From: UBA11710 sp049287025
GTDB lineage: Bacteria > Patescibacteriota > Patescibacteriia > Magasanikbacterales > UBA922
Length of the DNA stretch: 49,464 nt
Direction: 5' to 3'
Assembly (NCBI GenBank): GCA_049287025.1
Contig: JBAQFA010000050.1
Span: 1-49,464, forward strand
The position numbers and the translations under genes were made by a program. Shown one piece after another: positions 6,125 to 14,500 of the stretch (positions are counted from its first letter, which is position 1; the number at the start of each line of letters is the position of its first letter). A model generated the notes under the pieces. It saw only the letters and a list, made by a program, of their open reading frames with translations. It did not search any database and had not been told where the DNA came from.

Positions 6125-7641
6125 GTAAAGTATTAGTGTTGCCCGATGTGCAGGCGAAACCAGGAGACAACTTCACCTTTCTAAACAAGATTGGGCGTTA
6201 CTTAGTTGAAAAGAAGCCAGATACAGTTGTCTGTCTAGGGGATTTTGCAGACATGCCCAGCCTCTCTAGCTATGACGTGGGCAAGAAGAGTTTTGAGGGG
6301 CGCCGCTATCTAGCTGACATTGAAGCTGCTAAAGACGCTATGTGTGCTTTCCTATCCCCCTTATGGGAGTTCAATGCAAAGGCTAAGCGGAACAAGGAGA
6401 AGCAATACCATCCCCGTATGGTGATGACTTTAGGTAACCACGAGGCTCGTATCAGCAGGGCAGTTAATGATGATCCAAAACTTGAAGGTGTGTTGTCTAT
6501 TGACGCTCTTGGATATGAAGCATTTGGTTGGGAAGTTGTTCCATTTCTTGATGTTATTGTTGTGGATGGGGTGGCTTATTCTCACTATTTTGTCACTGGC
6601 CTTATGGGGCGGCCTGTTACATCTGCTGCTGCTTGTCTTACAAAGAAGCACCAGTCTTGCATCCAAGGCCATCAACAGGGTTTACAGATTGCCACTGGTT
6701 ATAAGGCTGATGGAAGCCTTCTGACAAGCATCATTGCAGGTTCTTGTTTAACTCCAGATCATAAAGTTCTCACAGCCGATTTACGTTATGTTGAGCTTGA
6801 CACCATCGTTGTAGGAGACAAACTCGTCTCTTTTGATGAAGAGGTAGTTAATAAACGTAGTCGTCGATACAAGACAGGAACTGTGGAGGCGATCAAACGA
6901 GAAATCAAAGAAGTATTTAAGGTAACTTTAACTTCAGGTAAGGAATTTAAAACTACAGCAGATCATCGTTGGTTGGTTAAAACCGGCTCTAAGTATCATT
7001 GGAAAACTACAGACACTCTTCGTAAAGGTACTGGTATTCCCAAACTATTTGAAGAGTGGGAAGAAGAGACTTCATATGATGCAGGATGGCTTGCTGGAAT
7101 GTATGATGGAGAAGGTTCCCTCACTGTTCGGCAAACCACTGGAGGTTCCTGTATGCAACTAGCAATCTCTCAAAATGAAGGTCCTGTACTTGAGCGTCTA
7201 AAAGACACACTAGAATGGTATGGTTTTCCTAATGGAACTTATCAGGGTAATGGACGTACTTGTGTACAAGGGCGTTTAGTTGGAGGTGTATTTAAGATTG
7301 CTGAGTTTCTAGGGACTTTTCGTCCCACCCGTTTACTACCTAAGTTTAAACCCGAGTATCTTGGAAGAATTAATTCTCCCAATTCTAATAATGACGCTGT
7401 AGTTTCTATTGAATCTATGGGGAACCAAGAGATTATACAGATTGCTATAGATGCTAAAACAATGATTGTAGAAGGTTACCCACATCACAATTGCTACGAG
7501 CATGATGAGCCTTATATGAATCAACAAAGTAATAACCACTGGCGTGGATTTTTAATGCTGCACGATGTTCATGATGGGGCCTTTGATCTAATGCCAGTTA
7601 GCCTTTCTTACATTAATAAAAAATATGGAACTTCAATTTAG
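6121..7641 (+). CDS. Calcineurin-like metallophosphoesterase precursor interrupted by an intein
   Basis: The precursor has 506 residues. The host protein shows metallophosphoesterase motifs: LVLPDVQ (Asp9), VCLGDFAD (Gly40-Asp41), MTLGNHEAR (105-108), SHYF (His155) and QGHQQG (183-184). It then reads IIAGS, the intein (residues 209-457), and CYEHDEPYMNQQ. After splicing the mature enzyme would have 257 residues with the join IIAGS-CYEHDE. Members cleave phosphoester bonds with two metal ions; the substrate, nucleotide or nucleic acid, is unknown. It begins in an ATGA overlap and ends with TAG, so TAG works as a normal stop here. Confidence 0.88.
   Translation: MSKVLVLPDVQAKPGDNFTFLNKIGRYLVEKKPDTVVCLGDFADMPSLSSYDVGKKSFEGRRYLADIEAAKDAMCAFLSPLWEFNAKAKRNKEKQYHPRMVMTLGNHEARISRAVNDDPKLEGVLSIDALGYEAFGWEVVPFLDVIVVDGVAYSHYFVTGLMGRPVTSAAACLTKKHQSCIQGHQQGLQIATGYKADGSLLTSIIAGSCLTPDHKVLTADLRYVELDTIVVGDKLVSFDEEVVNKRSRRYKTGTVEAIKREIKEVFKVTLTSGKEFKTTADHRWLVKTGSKYHWKTTDTLRKGTGIPKLFEEWEEETSYDAGWLAGMYDGEGSLTVRQTTGGSCMQLAISQNEGPVLERLKDTLEWYGFPNGTYQGNGRTCVQGRLVGGVFKIAEFLGTFRPTRLLPKFKPEYLGRINSPNSNNDAVVSIESMGNQEIIQIAIDAKTMIVEGYPHHNCYEHDEPYMNQQSNNHWRGFLMLHDVHDGAFDLMPVSLSYINKKYGTSI
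6745..7491 (+). mobile_element. Intein with a LAGLIDADG homing endonuclease domain
   Basis: It is in frame with the phosphoesterase and encodes 249 residues. Block A starts with Cys1 (CLTPDHKVLT). Block B has the TxxH motif (TTADHRWLV, intein residues 70-78). A LAGLIDADG-type motif is seen at 116-126 (LAGMYDGEGSL). Block F (VVSIESMGNQEIIQIA) and block G end in HHN followed by Cys as the +1 residue. All residues for standard protein splicing are present. The endonuclease domain seems to have one clear LAGLIDADG motif and may or may not still cut. Insertion lies just after the QGHQQG motif of the phosphoesterase. Confidence 0.92.
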
Positions 7642-7789
7642 AAAATACAAGTATGCCTCCTTTGGATTTGGCTTAACCTTGTACCGACTGCCGGGGCTTT
7701 TTCGTACAAAAGACTCCATAGTTCTAGACTTCTTTTTCTGTAAAACTTCCTACCGGCTATGCCTTCATTATAATAAGAGAAACAAATGA
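7625..7789 (+). CDS. Small basic hypothetical protein
   Basis: It encodes 54 residues from ATG 7625, overlapping the end of the phosphoesterase gene, to TGA 7787-7789, which overlaps the next ATG as ATGA. It fills an otherwise empty gap and is linked by overlaps at both ends, which argues that it is real. The protein is basic and aromatic (MELQFRKYKYASFGFG). No ribosome-binding site is obvious, so coupling to the upstream gene is likely. Function unknown. Confidence 0.55.
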   Translation: MELQFRKYKYASFGFGLTLYRLPGLFRTKDSIVLDFFFCKTSYRLCLHYNKRNK

Positions 7790-8172
7790 TTTCACAAATT
7801 CAAATTGACGAGTATTCTTGGGGCACAAAGGCCATGCATCCAGATGATCTGGATAACTTCTGGAGCAAAGTTAATCAAGACCTCAATAAACCACCTATCT
7901 CTGTCCGTACTTCTGTTCTCAACGAAGCAGAGAAAATTGTTAATGGACAACGAGCAAACACCTATGGAGGTCCTGAGGACTCCTTTAAAACCATTGCGAA
8001 GCTCTGGGAGGGCTATACCACACGAGAATTCTCCCCTGCCGATGTGGCAGTGATGCTGGCTCTCTTGAAGATCGCCCGTCTTAAACATAGCCCAGAGCAT
8101 CGAGATAGTTGGGTAGACTTAGCAGGCTATGCTGCCTGTGGTGCTGAGTGCGGATTGAAAGGTAAAGAATGA
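7786..8172 (+). CDS. DUF6378-like phage protein
   Basis: The protein has 128 residues. The core SVLNEAEKIVNGQRANTYGG, SFKTIAKLWEGY, ADVAVMLALLKIARL and DSWVDLAGYAACG matches a family common next to MazG-like and nucleotide-metabolism genes in phages (recalled as DUF6378). It is all-helical and may be a distant nucleotide pyrophosphohydrolase relative (inference). ATGA overlap with the MazG-like gene supports a shared pathway. Confidence 0.7.
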   Translation: MISQIQIDEYSWGTKAMHPDDLDNFWSKVNQDLNKPPISVRTSVLNEAEKIVNGQRANTYGGPEDSFKTIAKLWEGYTTREFSPADVAVMLALLKIARLKHSPEHRDSWVDLAGYAACGAECGLKGKE

Positions 8173-8492
8173 CCCTTGACGAGTACCAGAAACAAGCCCT
8201 GTATTTCCGTTTGCCTACAGCCGACTCTTTGTATACTCTCTTGAATCTCTGCAGTGAGGTAGGGGAGCTGCAAGGACTCATTGCTAAGACAATTCGAGAT
8301 GGTATTAACAAAGAGACATACCCCACAGAGCTTAAGAAGGAATTGGGTGATGTCCTCTGGTGCCTAGCTGCTGTCTGTCTTGATAATGGATACACACTAG
8401 AAGACATTGCACAAACCAATCTAAACAAGCTGGCCTCTCGTAAGGAAGCGGGAACGATTGGGGGTCCTAGTGAGGCTCGTACGAATGAATGA
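8169..8492 (+). CDS. MazG-like nucleotide pyrophosphohydrolase
   Basis: The protein has 107 residues. It shows the metal-binding acidic motifs of the all-alpha NTP pyrophosphatase family: SEVGELQG and ELGDVLWCLA, followed by the family's usual tail NLNKLASRKEAGTIGG. These enzymes hydrolyse (d)NTPs, or alarmones in some cases, and may clean the nucleotide pool or blunt host stress signalling. It lies upstream of ribonucleotide reductase. Confidence 0.82.
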   Translation: MTLDEYQKQALYFRLPTADSLYTLLNLCSEVGELQGLIAKTIRDGINKETYPTELKKELGDVLWCLAAVCLDNGYTLEDIAQTNLNKLASRKEAGTIGGPSEARTNE

Positions 8493-8631
8493 ACTGAAAA
8501 CACTCATTGTAGCCAATCTAGATGTGATGACTTTCCTTGATCTTCTTGGCACGGACCTCTCGGATCTTGTTGAGAAGCTAGAAGAGGAAATTGGAGAATC
8601 CTTCGATGTTCTAATGGATGCTTGCTCATGA
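8485..8631 (+). CDS. Small acidic hypothetical protein
   Basis: It encodes 48 residues from ATG 8485, inside the end of the MazG-like gene, to TGA 8629-8631, overlapping the next ATG (ATGA). The sequence is acidic and helical (VMTFLDLLGTDLSDLVEKLE). Overlaps at both ends support it as a real gene. Function unknown. Confidence 0.6.
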   Translation: MNELKTLIVANLDVMTFLDLLGTDLSDLVEKLEEEIGESFDVLMDACS

Positions 8632-8828
8632 AGACTAATTCACACAACGTAGGGGAAAACCCTGAGAAACAAAGCTTCAAGAAGAGCTATCTAAAGCGTA
8701 TTACTGGAGACAAAGAAGCCGACTCAGAGATTGAGCGTTGTATTAACTACGAACAACAGGACTACTATGGAGAATGGCATGACCGACGAGATGACACAGC
8801 CCCCGGCTCGTCAGGCTTCCCCACCTAA
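8628..8828 (+). CDS. Small hypothetical protein
   Basis: It encodes 66 residues. ATG 8628 overlaps the preceding stop and is preferred over an upstream in-frame TTG. The protein is very hydrophilic (SEIERCINYEQQDYYGEWHD). Its last 50 bases overlap the next gene in another frame. Function unknown. Confidence 0.5.
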   Translation: MKTNSHNVGENPEKQSFKKSYLKRITGDKEADSEIERCINYEQQDYYGEWHDRRDDTAPGSSGFPT

Positions 8829-8961
8829 ATGTCCTGTCCATAATATGTGGATTAGGAAAGGCAAATGTGGAATGTGTGACTTGGCTAGGATGAAGAAAGA
8901 AGCTCAGAGCTTACATGACCGGGGCATAGTGCCCCAACCAATTAAGGTAATAAAACTGTGA
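8779..8961 (+). CDS. Small zinc-binding-like protein
   Basis: It encodes 60 residues. ATG 8779 is chosen because GGAGA lies five bases upstream. The motif CPVHNMWIRKGKCGMC could hold one zinc ion. It ends in a GTGA overlap with ribonucleotide reductase, so expression of the two is probably linked. Function unknown. Confidence 0.5.
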   Translation: MTDEMTQPPARQASPPKCPVHNMWIRKGKCGMCDLARMKKEAQSLHDRGIVPQPIKVIKL

Positions 8962-10637
8962 CAGACAAATCAGTATTTAGGAATTCGTTCGCAGAGAACG
9001 TTTTTAACTTCAAGTATGCAAAGTTTCCTGGAGAAACATGGGCAGAGCGTGCTAAGGACATTGTAGAGGATGTGTGTGGGAGTCAATGGGGCAAGAGCAC
9101 TCCCTTGATGTGCAAGGAGGACCGGGATCAGTTGGAATCTTATATTAGAGATTTTAAGATGGTGCCTGGAGGACGCTATATCTGGTACAGCGGACGAGGG
9201 CACTCTTATTTCAACAATTGTTTCCTTCTTCGAGCAGAAGAAGACACACGTGAGGAATGGGCAGCTCTAATGCAACGCTCTGTTTCTTGTTTAATGACTG
9301 GAGGAGGAATTGGAATTGACTACTCACGACTCAGGCCTAAAGGAAGATCCTTGTCCCGAACTGGAGGAACTGCGAGTGGACCTCTACCGCTTATGCAAAT
9401 GGTTAATGAAGCGGGACGGGGTGTTATGCAAGGAGGATCACGCCGGTCAGCAATTTATGCAAGTCTTAATTGGCAGCATGAGGACATCCCTGCTTTCCTT
9501 GGAATCAAGAATTGGAATGAACTCACTCGACAGCAAAAAGCTCTAGACTTCAATTATGCTGCTCCCTTGGACATGACTAACATTTCTGTTAATTATGATG
9601 ACGCTTCTCTTGGAGGTTATACCAAAGACGTTAAGGGAAACATTGTAGACAGTGAGCTAGGTACTAATTCTGTCTTCTTGCAGAATGTTCGACAAGCCAT
9701 GGAGACAGGAGAACCTGGCTTCTCTTTTAACTTTGGAAAGTGTCAGAATGAAACGCTCAGAAACGCTTGCACAGAGGTTACTAGCGAAGACGACTCAGAC
9801 GTTTGCAACTTGGGCTCAATCAACCTCGGTAACATCAAAGACATCGAAGAGTTTAAAGCTGTGGTTTCTTTGGCATCAAAGTTCCTGGTTTGCGGAACAC
9901 TTAGAGCAGATCTACCCTACGAGAAGGTTTACAATGTCCGTGAAAAGAATCGCCGACTCGGGCTTGGACTTATGGGAATTCACGAGTGGCTCCTCAAACG
10001 AGGACACTCCTACGAAGTAGTTCCTGAACTTCATGAATGGTTAAAAGTGTATGAATCAGAAAGTGAACGAGCAGCCAATGAACATTGTGACCGTTTCTAC
10101 ATTAGTCGGCCTGTTGCCTATAGAGCTATCGCGCCAACTGGCTCTATCGGCATTCTCGCTGGCACAACTACGGGCATTGAGCCACTGTTTGCCGTTGCTT
10201 ATAAGCGCAGGTTTCTCACCGAAGGAACTAAGTGGAAGTATCAGTACGTTGTCGATGGGACTGCGCAAACCTTAATCAAAGACTTTGGAGTAGATCCTAA
10301 CAAGATTGAAAGTGCTATTGACCTGAGTAGTAATTATGAAAAGCGCATTAAGTTCCAATATGACATCCAACGTTATGTGGACATGTCCATTAGTAGTACC
10401 ATCAACCTTCCAGCTTGGGGATCAGAGGGAAACAACGAGGGAACAACAGCAGCATTTGCACAGACTCTTGCTAAATACGCTCCGGGACTCCGTGGCTTTA
10501 CTTGCTACCCCGACGGTTCTAGAGGTGGTCAGCCCCTAACCTCTGTTCCTTATGAGGAAGCTCTTAAGCATAAAGATGTTGTCTACGAAGAGTTGGATAT
10601 TTGTTCATTGACTGGTGGAGGCACCTGCGGTGCTTAA
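8958..10637 (+). CDS. Ribonucleotide reductase, class II (adenosylcobalamin-dependent) type
   Basis: The protein has 559 residues and starts with GTG in a GTGA overlap. It shows the ten-stranded barrel signatures: the NNCFLL cysteine (Cys88), the radical-site motif N-x-C-x-E at 269-273 (NACTEV), the partner cysteine in DVCNLGSINL (Cys283), and PTGSIGILAGTTTGIEPLF. A C-terminal Cys pair (CSLTGGGTC) fits the reducing tail. No ATP-cone is seen at the N-terminus and no small (radical) subunit gene lies in the window, which favours class II using vitamin B12. It makes deoxyribonucleotides for phage replication. Class I with a subunit outside the window is less likely. Confidence 0.85.
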   Translation: MTDKSVFRNSFAENVFNFKYAKFPGETWAERAKDIVEDVCGSQWGKSTPLMCKEDRDQLESYIRDFKMVPGGRYIWYSGRGHSYFNNCFLLRAEEDTREEWAALMQRSVSCLMTGGGIGIDYSRLRPKGRSLSRTGGTASGPLPLMQMVNEAGRGVMQGGSRRSAIYASLNWQHEDIPAFLGIKNWNELTRQQKALDFNYAAPLDMTNISVNYDDASLGGYTKDVKGNIVDSELGTNSVFLQNVRQAMETGEPGFSFNFGKCQNETLRNACTEVTSEDDSDVCNLGSINLGNIKDIEEFKAVVSLASKFLVCGTLRADLPYEKVYNVREKNRRLGLGLMGIHEWLLKRGHSYEVVPELHEWLKVYESESERAANEHCDRFYISRPVAYRAIAPTGSIGILAGTTTGIEPLFAVAYKRRFLTEGTKWKYQYVVDGTAQTLIKDFGVDPNKIESAIDLSSNYEKRIKFQYDIQRYVDMSISSTINLPAWGSEGNNEGTTAAFAQTLAKYAPGLRGFTCYPDGSRGGQPLTSVPYEEALKHKDVVYEELDICSLTGGGTCGA

Positions 10638-10649
10638 CTAAGGAAACAC

Positions 10650-10820
10650 ATGTACGGAATAATCTTTGATTTTGTATCTGGTCTAACTCTCGGCATTGAG
10701 CATATAGACATGTGAGATACTGTGGACGACGATGAAGATGAAATGGAATGGGCAATAGCCTTTCATCTGTTTATCTTCAGGATTTGCTGGGTAAAGTTTA
10801 AACACCCTCCAGAAGAATAA
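10650..10820 (+). pseudogene. Small protein gene with an in-frame TGA at codon 22
   Basis: AAGGA precedes ATG 10650. The frame reads MYGIIFDFVSGLTLGIEHIDM, then TGA (10713-10715), then continues DTVDDDEDEMEWAIAFHLFI to TAA at 10818-10820, which overlaps the next ATG. Both halves look like one short phage protein of the type GIE...DDEDE...F.LFI. As written only 21 residues are made, unless translation restarts at GTG 10722. It may be a recent nonsense mutation, readthrough or a sequence error. Confidence 0.5.
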
Positions 10821-11011
10821 TGCTAGTAAATATCTGCAAACTAAACAAAAGTAGCGAGCTTAAGGCTATTGAGATTGGCCAGCGACTCACCGGACTTAGG
10901 ATTTATTTAATGGTTATTGAAACAGGCAGAGAGGCCTTTATGCTCTCTACTGAGGAAGGCCAAGTATGGCTCAAAGAACAAGCTCATCGATTTGTTTCTC
11001 GTGAAGCCTAA
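10820..11011 (+). CDS. Small hypothetical protein, last gene of the rightward block
   Basis: It encodes 63 residues from ATG 10820 (TAATG overlap with the previous frame). It is alpha/beta in character (VIETGREAFMLSTEEG). It is the last gene before the terminator at 11031. Function unknown. Confidence 0.6.
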   Translation: MLVNICKLNKSSELKAIEIGQRLTGLRIYLMVIETGREAFMLSTEEGQVWLKEQAHRFVSREA

Positions 11012-11030
11012 GAACATTTAGGCAAAAAGA

Positions 11031-11065
11031 AAGCTCCCGTCCTGTGAAGGATAGGGAGCTTTTTT
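11031..11065. terminator. Bidirectional rho-independent terminator between convergent operons
   Basis: Arms AGCTCCC (11032-11038) and GGGAGCT (11054-11060), with inner pairing TCCT/AGGA, are followed by a T-run on the + strand. On the - strand the same stem is followed by a TTTCTTTTT tract. It sits between the rightward genes and the endolysin gene, so it can stop transcription from both sides. Confidence 0.9.
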
Positions 11066-11088
11066 ACGTCTATACTTTTCCGAGTCCA

Positions 11089-11502
11089 TTAGGACGAGAA
11101 TTGGGCTTTCTCGCTATCACGTCTACCTATGATGGCGGCAGGAATGTGCCACCTGTCGAACTGCTCAGCAGCACCTACAAAATCTCTCATGTTGAGCTTT
11201 GCACACAATGTAGAACGTCTAAAGGCATTAACACCAACATTGAAGATGAAAGAGACAAGAGCATCAAATTGATTCTGTGTTAATGGAGTGAACACATAAG
11301 TCTTGATGGCCTTCTCTGCTATAGAGCAGTCTTGCTTAAGGACTTGCTTAATAGTTGCATCATCCCATACAAGACCTTCGACAACCTCTGGACCTGTGTG
11401 CCCAACACCAATTGTCCAAATCCCTTTAACATCCTTGTAAGCCTTGTTCCTTTTCCCTTCCCTAATGGTTAAGAGGTCTAACCCTTTGTCTGATAAGTTC
11501 AT
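11089..11502 (-). CDS. Endolysin, GH24 phage lysozyme
   Basis: The protein has 137 residues. The catalytic layout Glu-8-Asp-5-Thr is complete: Glu15, Asp24 and Thr30 in REGKRNKAYKDVKGIWT, followed by IGVGHTG. FDALVSFIFNVG and the GRRDSEKAQF end are typical of T4-like muramidases. It has no signal or SAR segment, so it should accumulate in the cytoplasm and need a holin (candidate at 20832). AAGGAG lies upstream of ATG 11502, which overlaps the stop of the preceding gene. Confidence 0.92.
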   Translation of the reverse strand: MNLSDKGLDLLTIREGKRNKAYKDVKGIWTIGVGHTGPEVVEGLVWDDATIKQVLKQDCSIAEKAIKTYVFTPLTQNQFDALVSFIFNVGVNAFRRSTLCAKLNMRDFVGAAEQFDRWHIPAAIIGRRDSEKAQFSS

Positions 11503-14500
11503 TGCATTCTCCTTTGCAGGCTTCGAGCCTTGGTAATAGAATTACTAGCAGCTTCTTTGAGCATGGCTCTCTCACTAGGAGACAGGTTCAAGTCCATAGC
11601 TTTCTTCTGAATCTCTTGTTGAAAGGTCTGAGGATCTCCCTGACCATTAACAAAATACTTATCTATGGTCTTTTGAAGCATGGGTCGGTTTCTGAACATG
11701 TCCTGTGTTAGGGTGTTCATAGCAGTCTTACGAATGTCTGTGTATGCCTTATCCAGTTGAGACAATTGATAGGTCTTCTGTTTCTGACTACTCTCATTAA
11801 TCCCCATCAGGCCAATAGCCTTGAACAGTTTGTCAGCATCATTGCGCCGTGCTACGGCCTTTAGATTGCCAACATCCTTACTCATAGCCAAATCACCTTT
11901 GGAATACCAACTAAGGTCCATAGGACCCTGCATGAAGGGGGGAGCTAGATTAATGGCTGCAGACTTGAGAGTCTCCTCACTAGGCTTCATGACCAGTCCA
12001 GCAACACTTCCTACCATCTGTCCAAGCTTACCGCCACCAGCAAACACCACATCGGCAGCATGGCTAGGCAGAACATCACCCAAACCAACACGACTAGATA
12101 TGTCCACACCAGCAAGAGTGCCTAAGCCATTGGAGAAAGCAAACTTACCTTTCTCTCCTAAGCTCTTGCCCAAACTGGCGGATACGTCTATTACATCTAG
12201 TGCCAGAGAACGGGGATGTCCCGTCTTAGCCGTAATGAAGTCATAGAGAGCTTCCCACTGGGACATGAAGGGAAGTCCCATTGCTCCAGCAAAAACAATG
12301 GTGGTGGCCATCTGTACCAGCAGAGGAGCAGCATTACCATTCTTTGCAATCTCACGTGCATATAAGGACCAACGAGAAATCTCATTATGTCCAAAGCTCT
12401 TGAGATTGTATGCCATGCTTCCAATGGGTCCTAGGGCATTATAAATAGGAGGCTTCTCCATCTGGCTGTAGTTGTTCATAGCCAAGTCTGTGAACCTATG
12501 TGCCTGCTCATAGAGCCCCTTTGCAGGAGATAAGCCTCCCTCGTGGAGGGCATGGATCAGCGAGAGGTAGACAGCAGCACGTGTGCCTGTTTCGATGTTA
12601 GCAGCAGGAGACTGAGTAATCTTACCTACGTAATAACCAACCCCCCTCTCTGTCTGGTTAGTGTGCTCCACCATGTCTGTTGCATACACATGGTTGTCTT
12701 TAGCATATTTCAATGCACCCGATTCCATGGAATTCAGCGGCTTGTCTGTACGCAGCTTCAGAAGAGTTGCCATAGCTTTGGCACCACTGCCTACTCCAGA
12801 AGCGTCCATACCCCGCCCGCGTAGGAAAGACATCATGGCAGGCATAGCCAGCATAGGCTGTAATAGCTGAATGGCTAGGAAGGGCACATTCAGAGACAGC
12901 ATGAAGGTGTTAGCTACCTGTCGTGCTGCTCCAACTACTTCCCTAGGGATTGTTGGGCCCACCCCCCATGGAGCAAAGAGAGCATTAAACCCCTCGGTAA
13001 CAGCCTTACCCATTCTGCTGGGATTGAGTCCTAGAGCATTCTGCATATAGTCTTCCGAGAGCTTAATGGCATTAGGATGCCGAGTTACAACGTCACCATC
13101 ACGAATGACAGCATTAACGTCCTTAGCAGCATTAGCCAGCTCTCCCCACGAATACGCCCCTTCAATATATTTAGACTGGTTCTCAAAGAACGCTGTAGCG
13201 TTCTGTTCAGAAGACAGCCAAGGCTTACGCCCCTCCATCCCCCAAACACCCTTCTTCTGCATTGTATGTTTAGACATACCCATGTAGTTGGACGGGTCGT
13301 CTTTAGCCACTTCAGCAAGAGTGTTTAAGAACTCTTTGAATGCTGGATTGTCCTCTCCCAGTGTCTTCAGGGCATCTGTAAAGGCTTCATGTGGAGTTCC
13401 TTTAGAACCTCCTACACGTGTCCTATCGTCTAGCTTACCAAAGAGAATTTCAGGATTCTTAGCCTTCATCTTCTCTTCTAGAGAGGCTAGGGAGTTCTTA
13501 CCTATCGTTTTGCTATTGGCTCCAATAACTCCCACAACCTCTTTAACAGGCTGCCCACCGGCATCTAGTTTTACATTACCTGCTTCATCCTTTACAAGCT
13601 TGTAGGCCACCTTACGGAAGTCTCCTGCCATGTTCATAGCAGAATAGGCTTCCCGAGCTTCGATGGGCTTCTTACCTCTAGCTATACGAGCGTCATTGAT
13701 CTTACCCAAGACATCTCCCATGATGTTCTGATGGGTCGTGATGAATTGTTGCAGGGCAGTTGATAGACCATGCCTCTGCATCATCTCTGGGGTGATAGTC
13801 TTCTGGCTCAAGTCAGCAGCATTCAGTAGCTCAAAGGCTTCTGCACGTTCTGTCTTGCTTAGCTCACGCAAGTCTCCTAGATATTCTCCATGAAGCTTTT
13901 CAGAGATTTGTGCTTTCGCCCTGTTCTCAGCATCAAGAAACCTATCCACTGTGAAATGCACTTCTGGATTGTTTACCTTAGCTTTGAGATAGCTTCCGCC
14001 TTTAGTCAGAGCATTGATACCCTGTTGCAGGAGGTTCTGCTTTACATCAGGAACTTCTTTGGCAAGAGCTAGAGCCTCTTCAGGAGACTTAATCAAGGCA
14101 TGGCCCACATCACGCAAGCTTTCAGCAATTCCAGGAATGTTCTTAAGTTGGTCTACCTTTGAGTTGTCTTTCCACTCAAACTTAACTCCCCCTCCTTGCT
14201 TTCGTGTTCTTACGTTGAAAGACTTTGGGCGAGGGCTTCCCTTAGCCGCAGCCTCACTAACGTTAGTGCGAACGGTGGCAACCTTCTCCTGCGCCTTCTC
14301 AAGAGCTTTGAGTTCTGAGACTAGGGCAGTGGCTTTTGTCTCCCCAGCAGCCACTTGATCCTTTAAATCAGAAACAAATTGTTCTTGTTTAGCAAGTTCC
14401 TTTTCAGCCTTCTTAACAAAGGGATGCTCATCCACCTGACGGGCAACAGTTTCTTCTATGTTCTTAGTTACAAAAGCCTCTTGTCTAGAGCCGATGTCAA

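Noticed and set aside
13759..13769. Leftward copy of the 11-mer as a control site of the virion operon
   Set aside because: A single mismatched copy deep inside a 4-kb gene is too little evidence for a control role, although its sense orientation was kept in the motif count.
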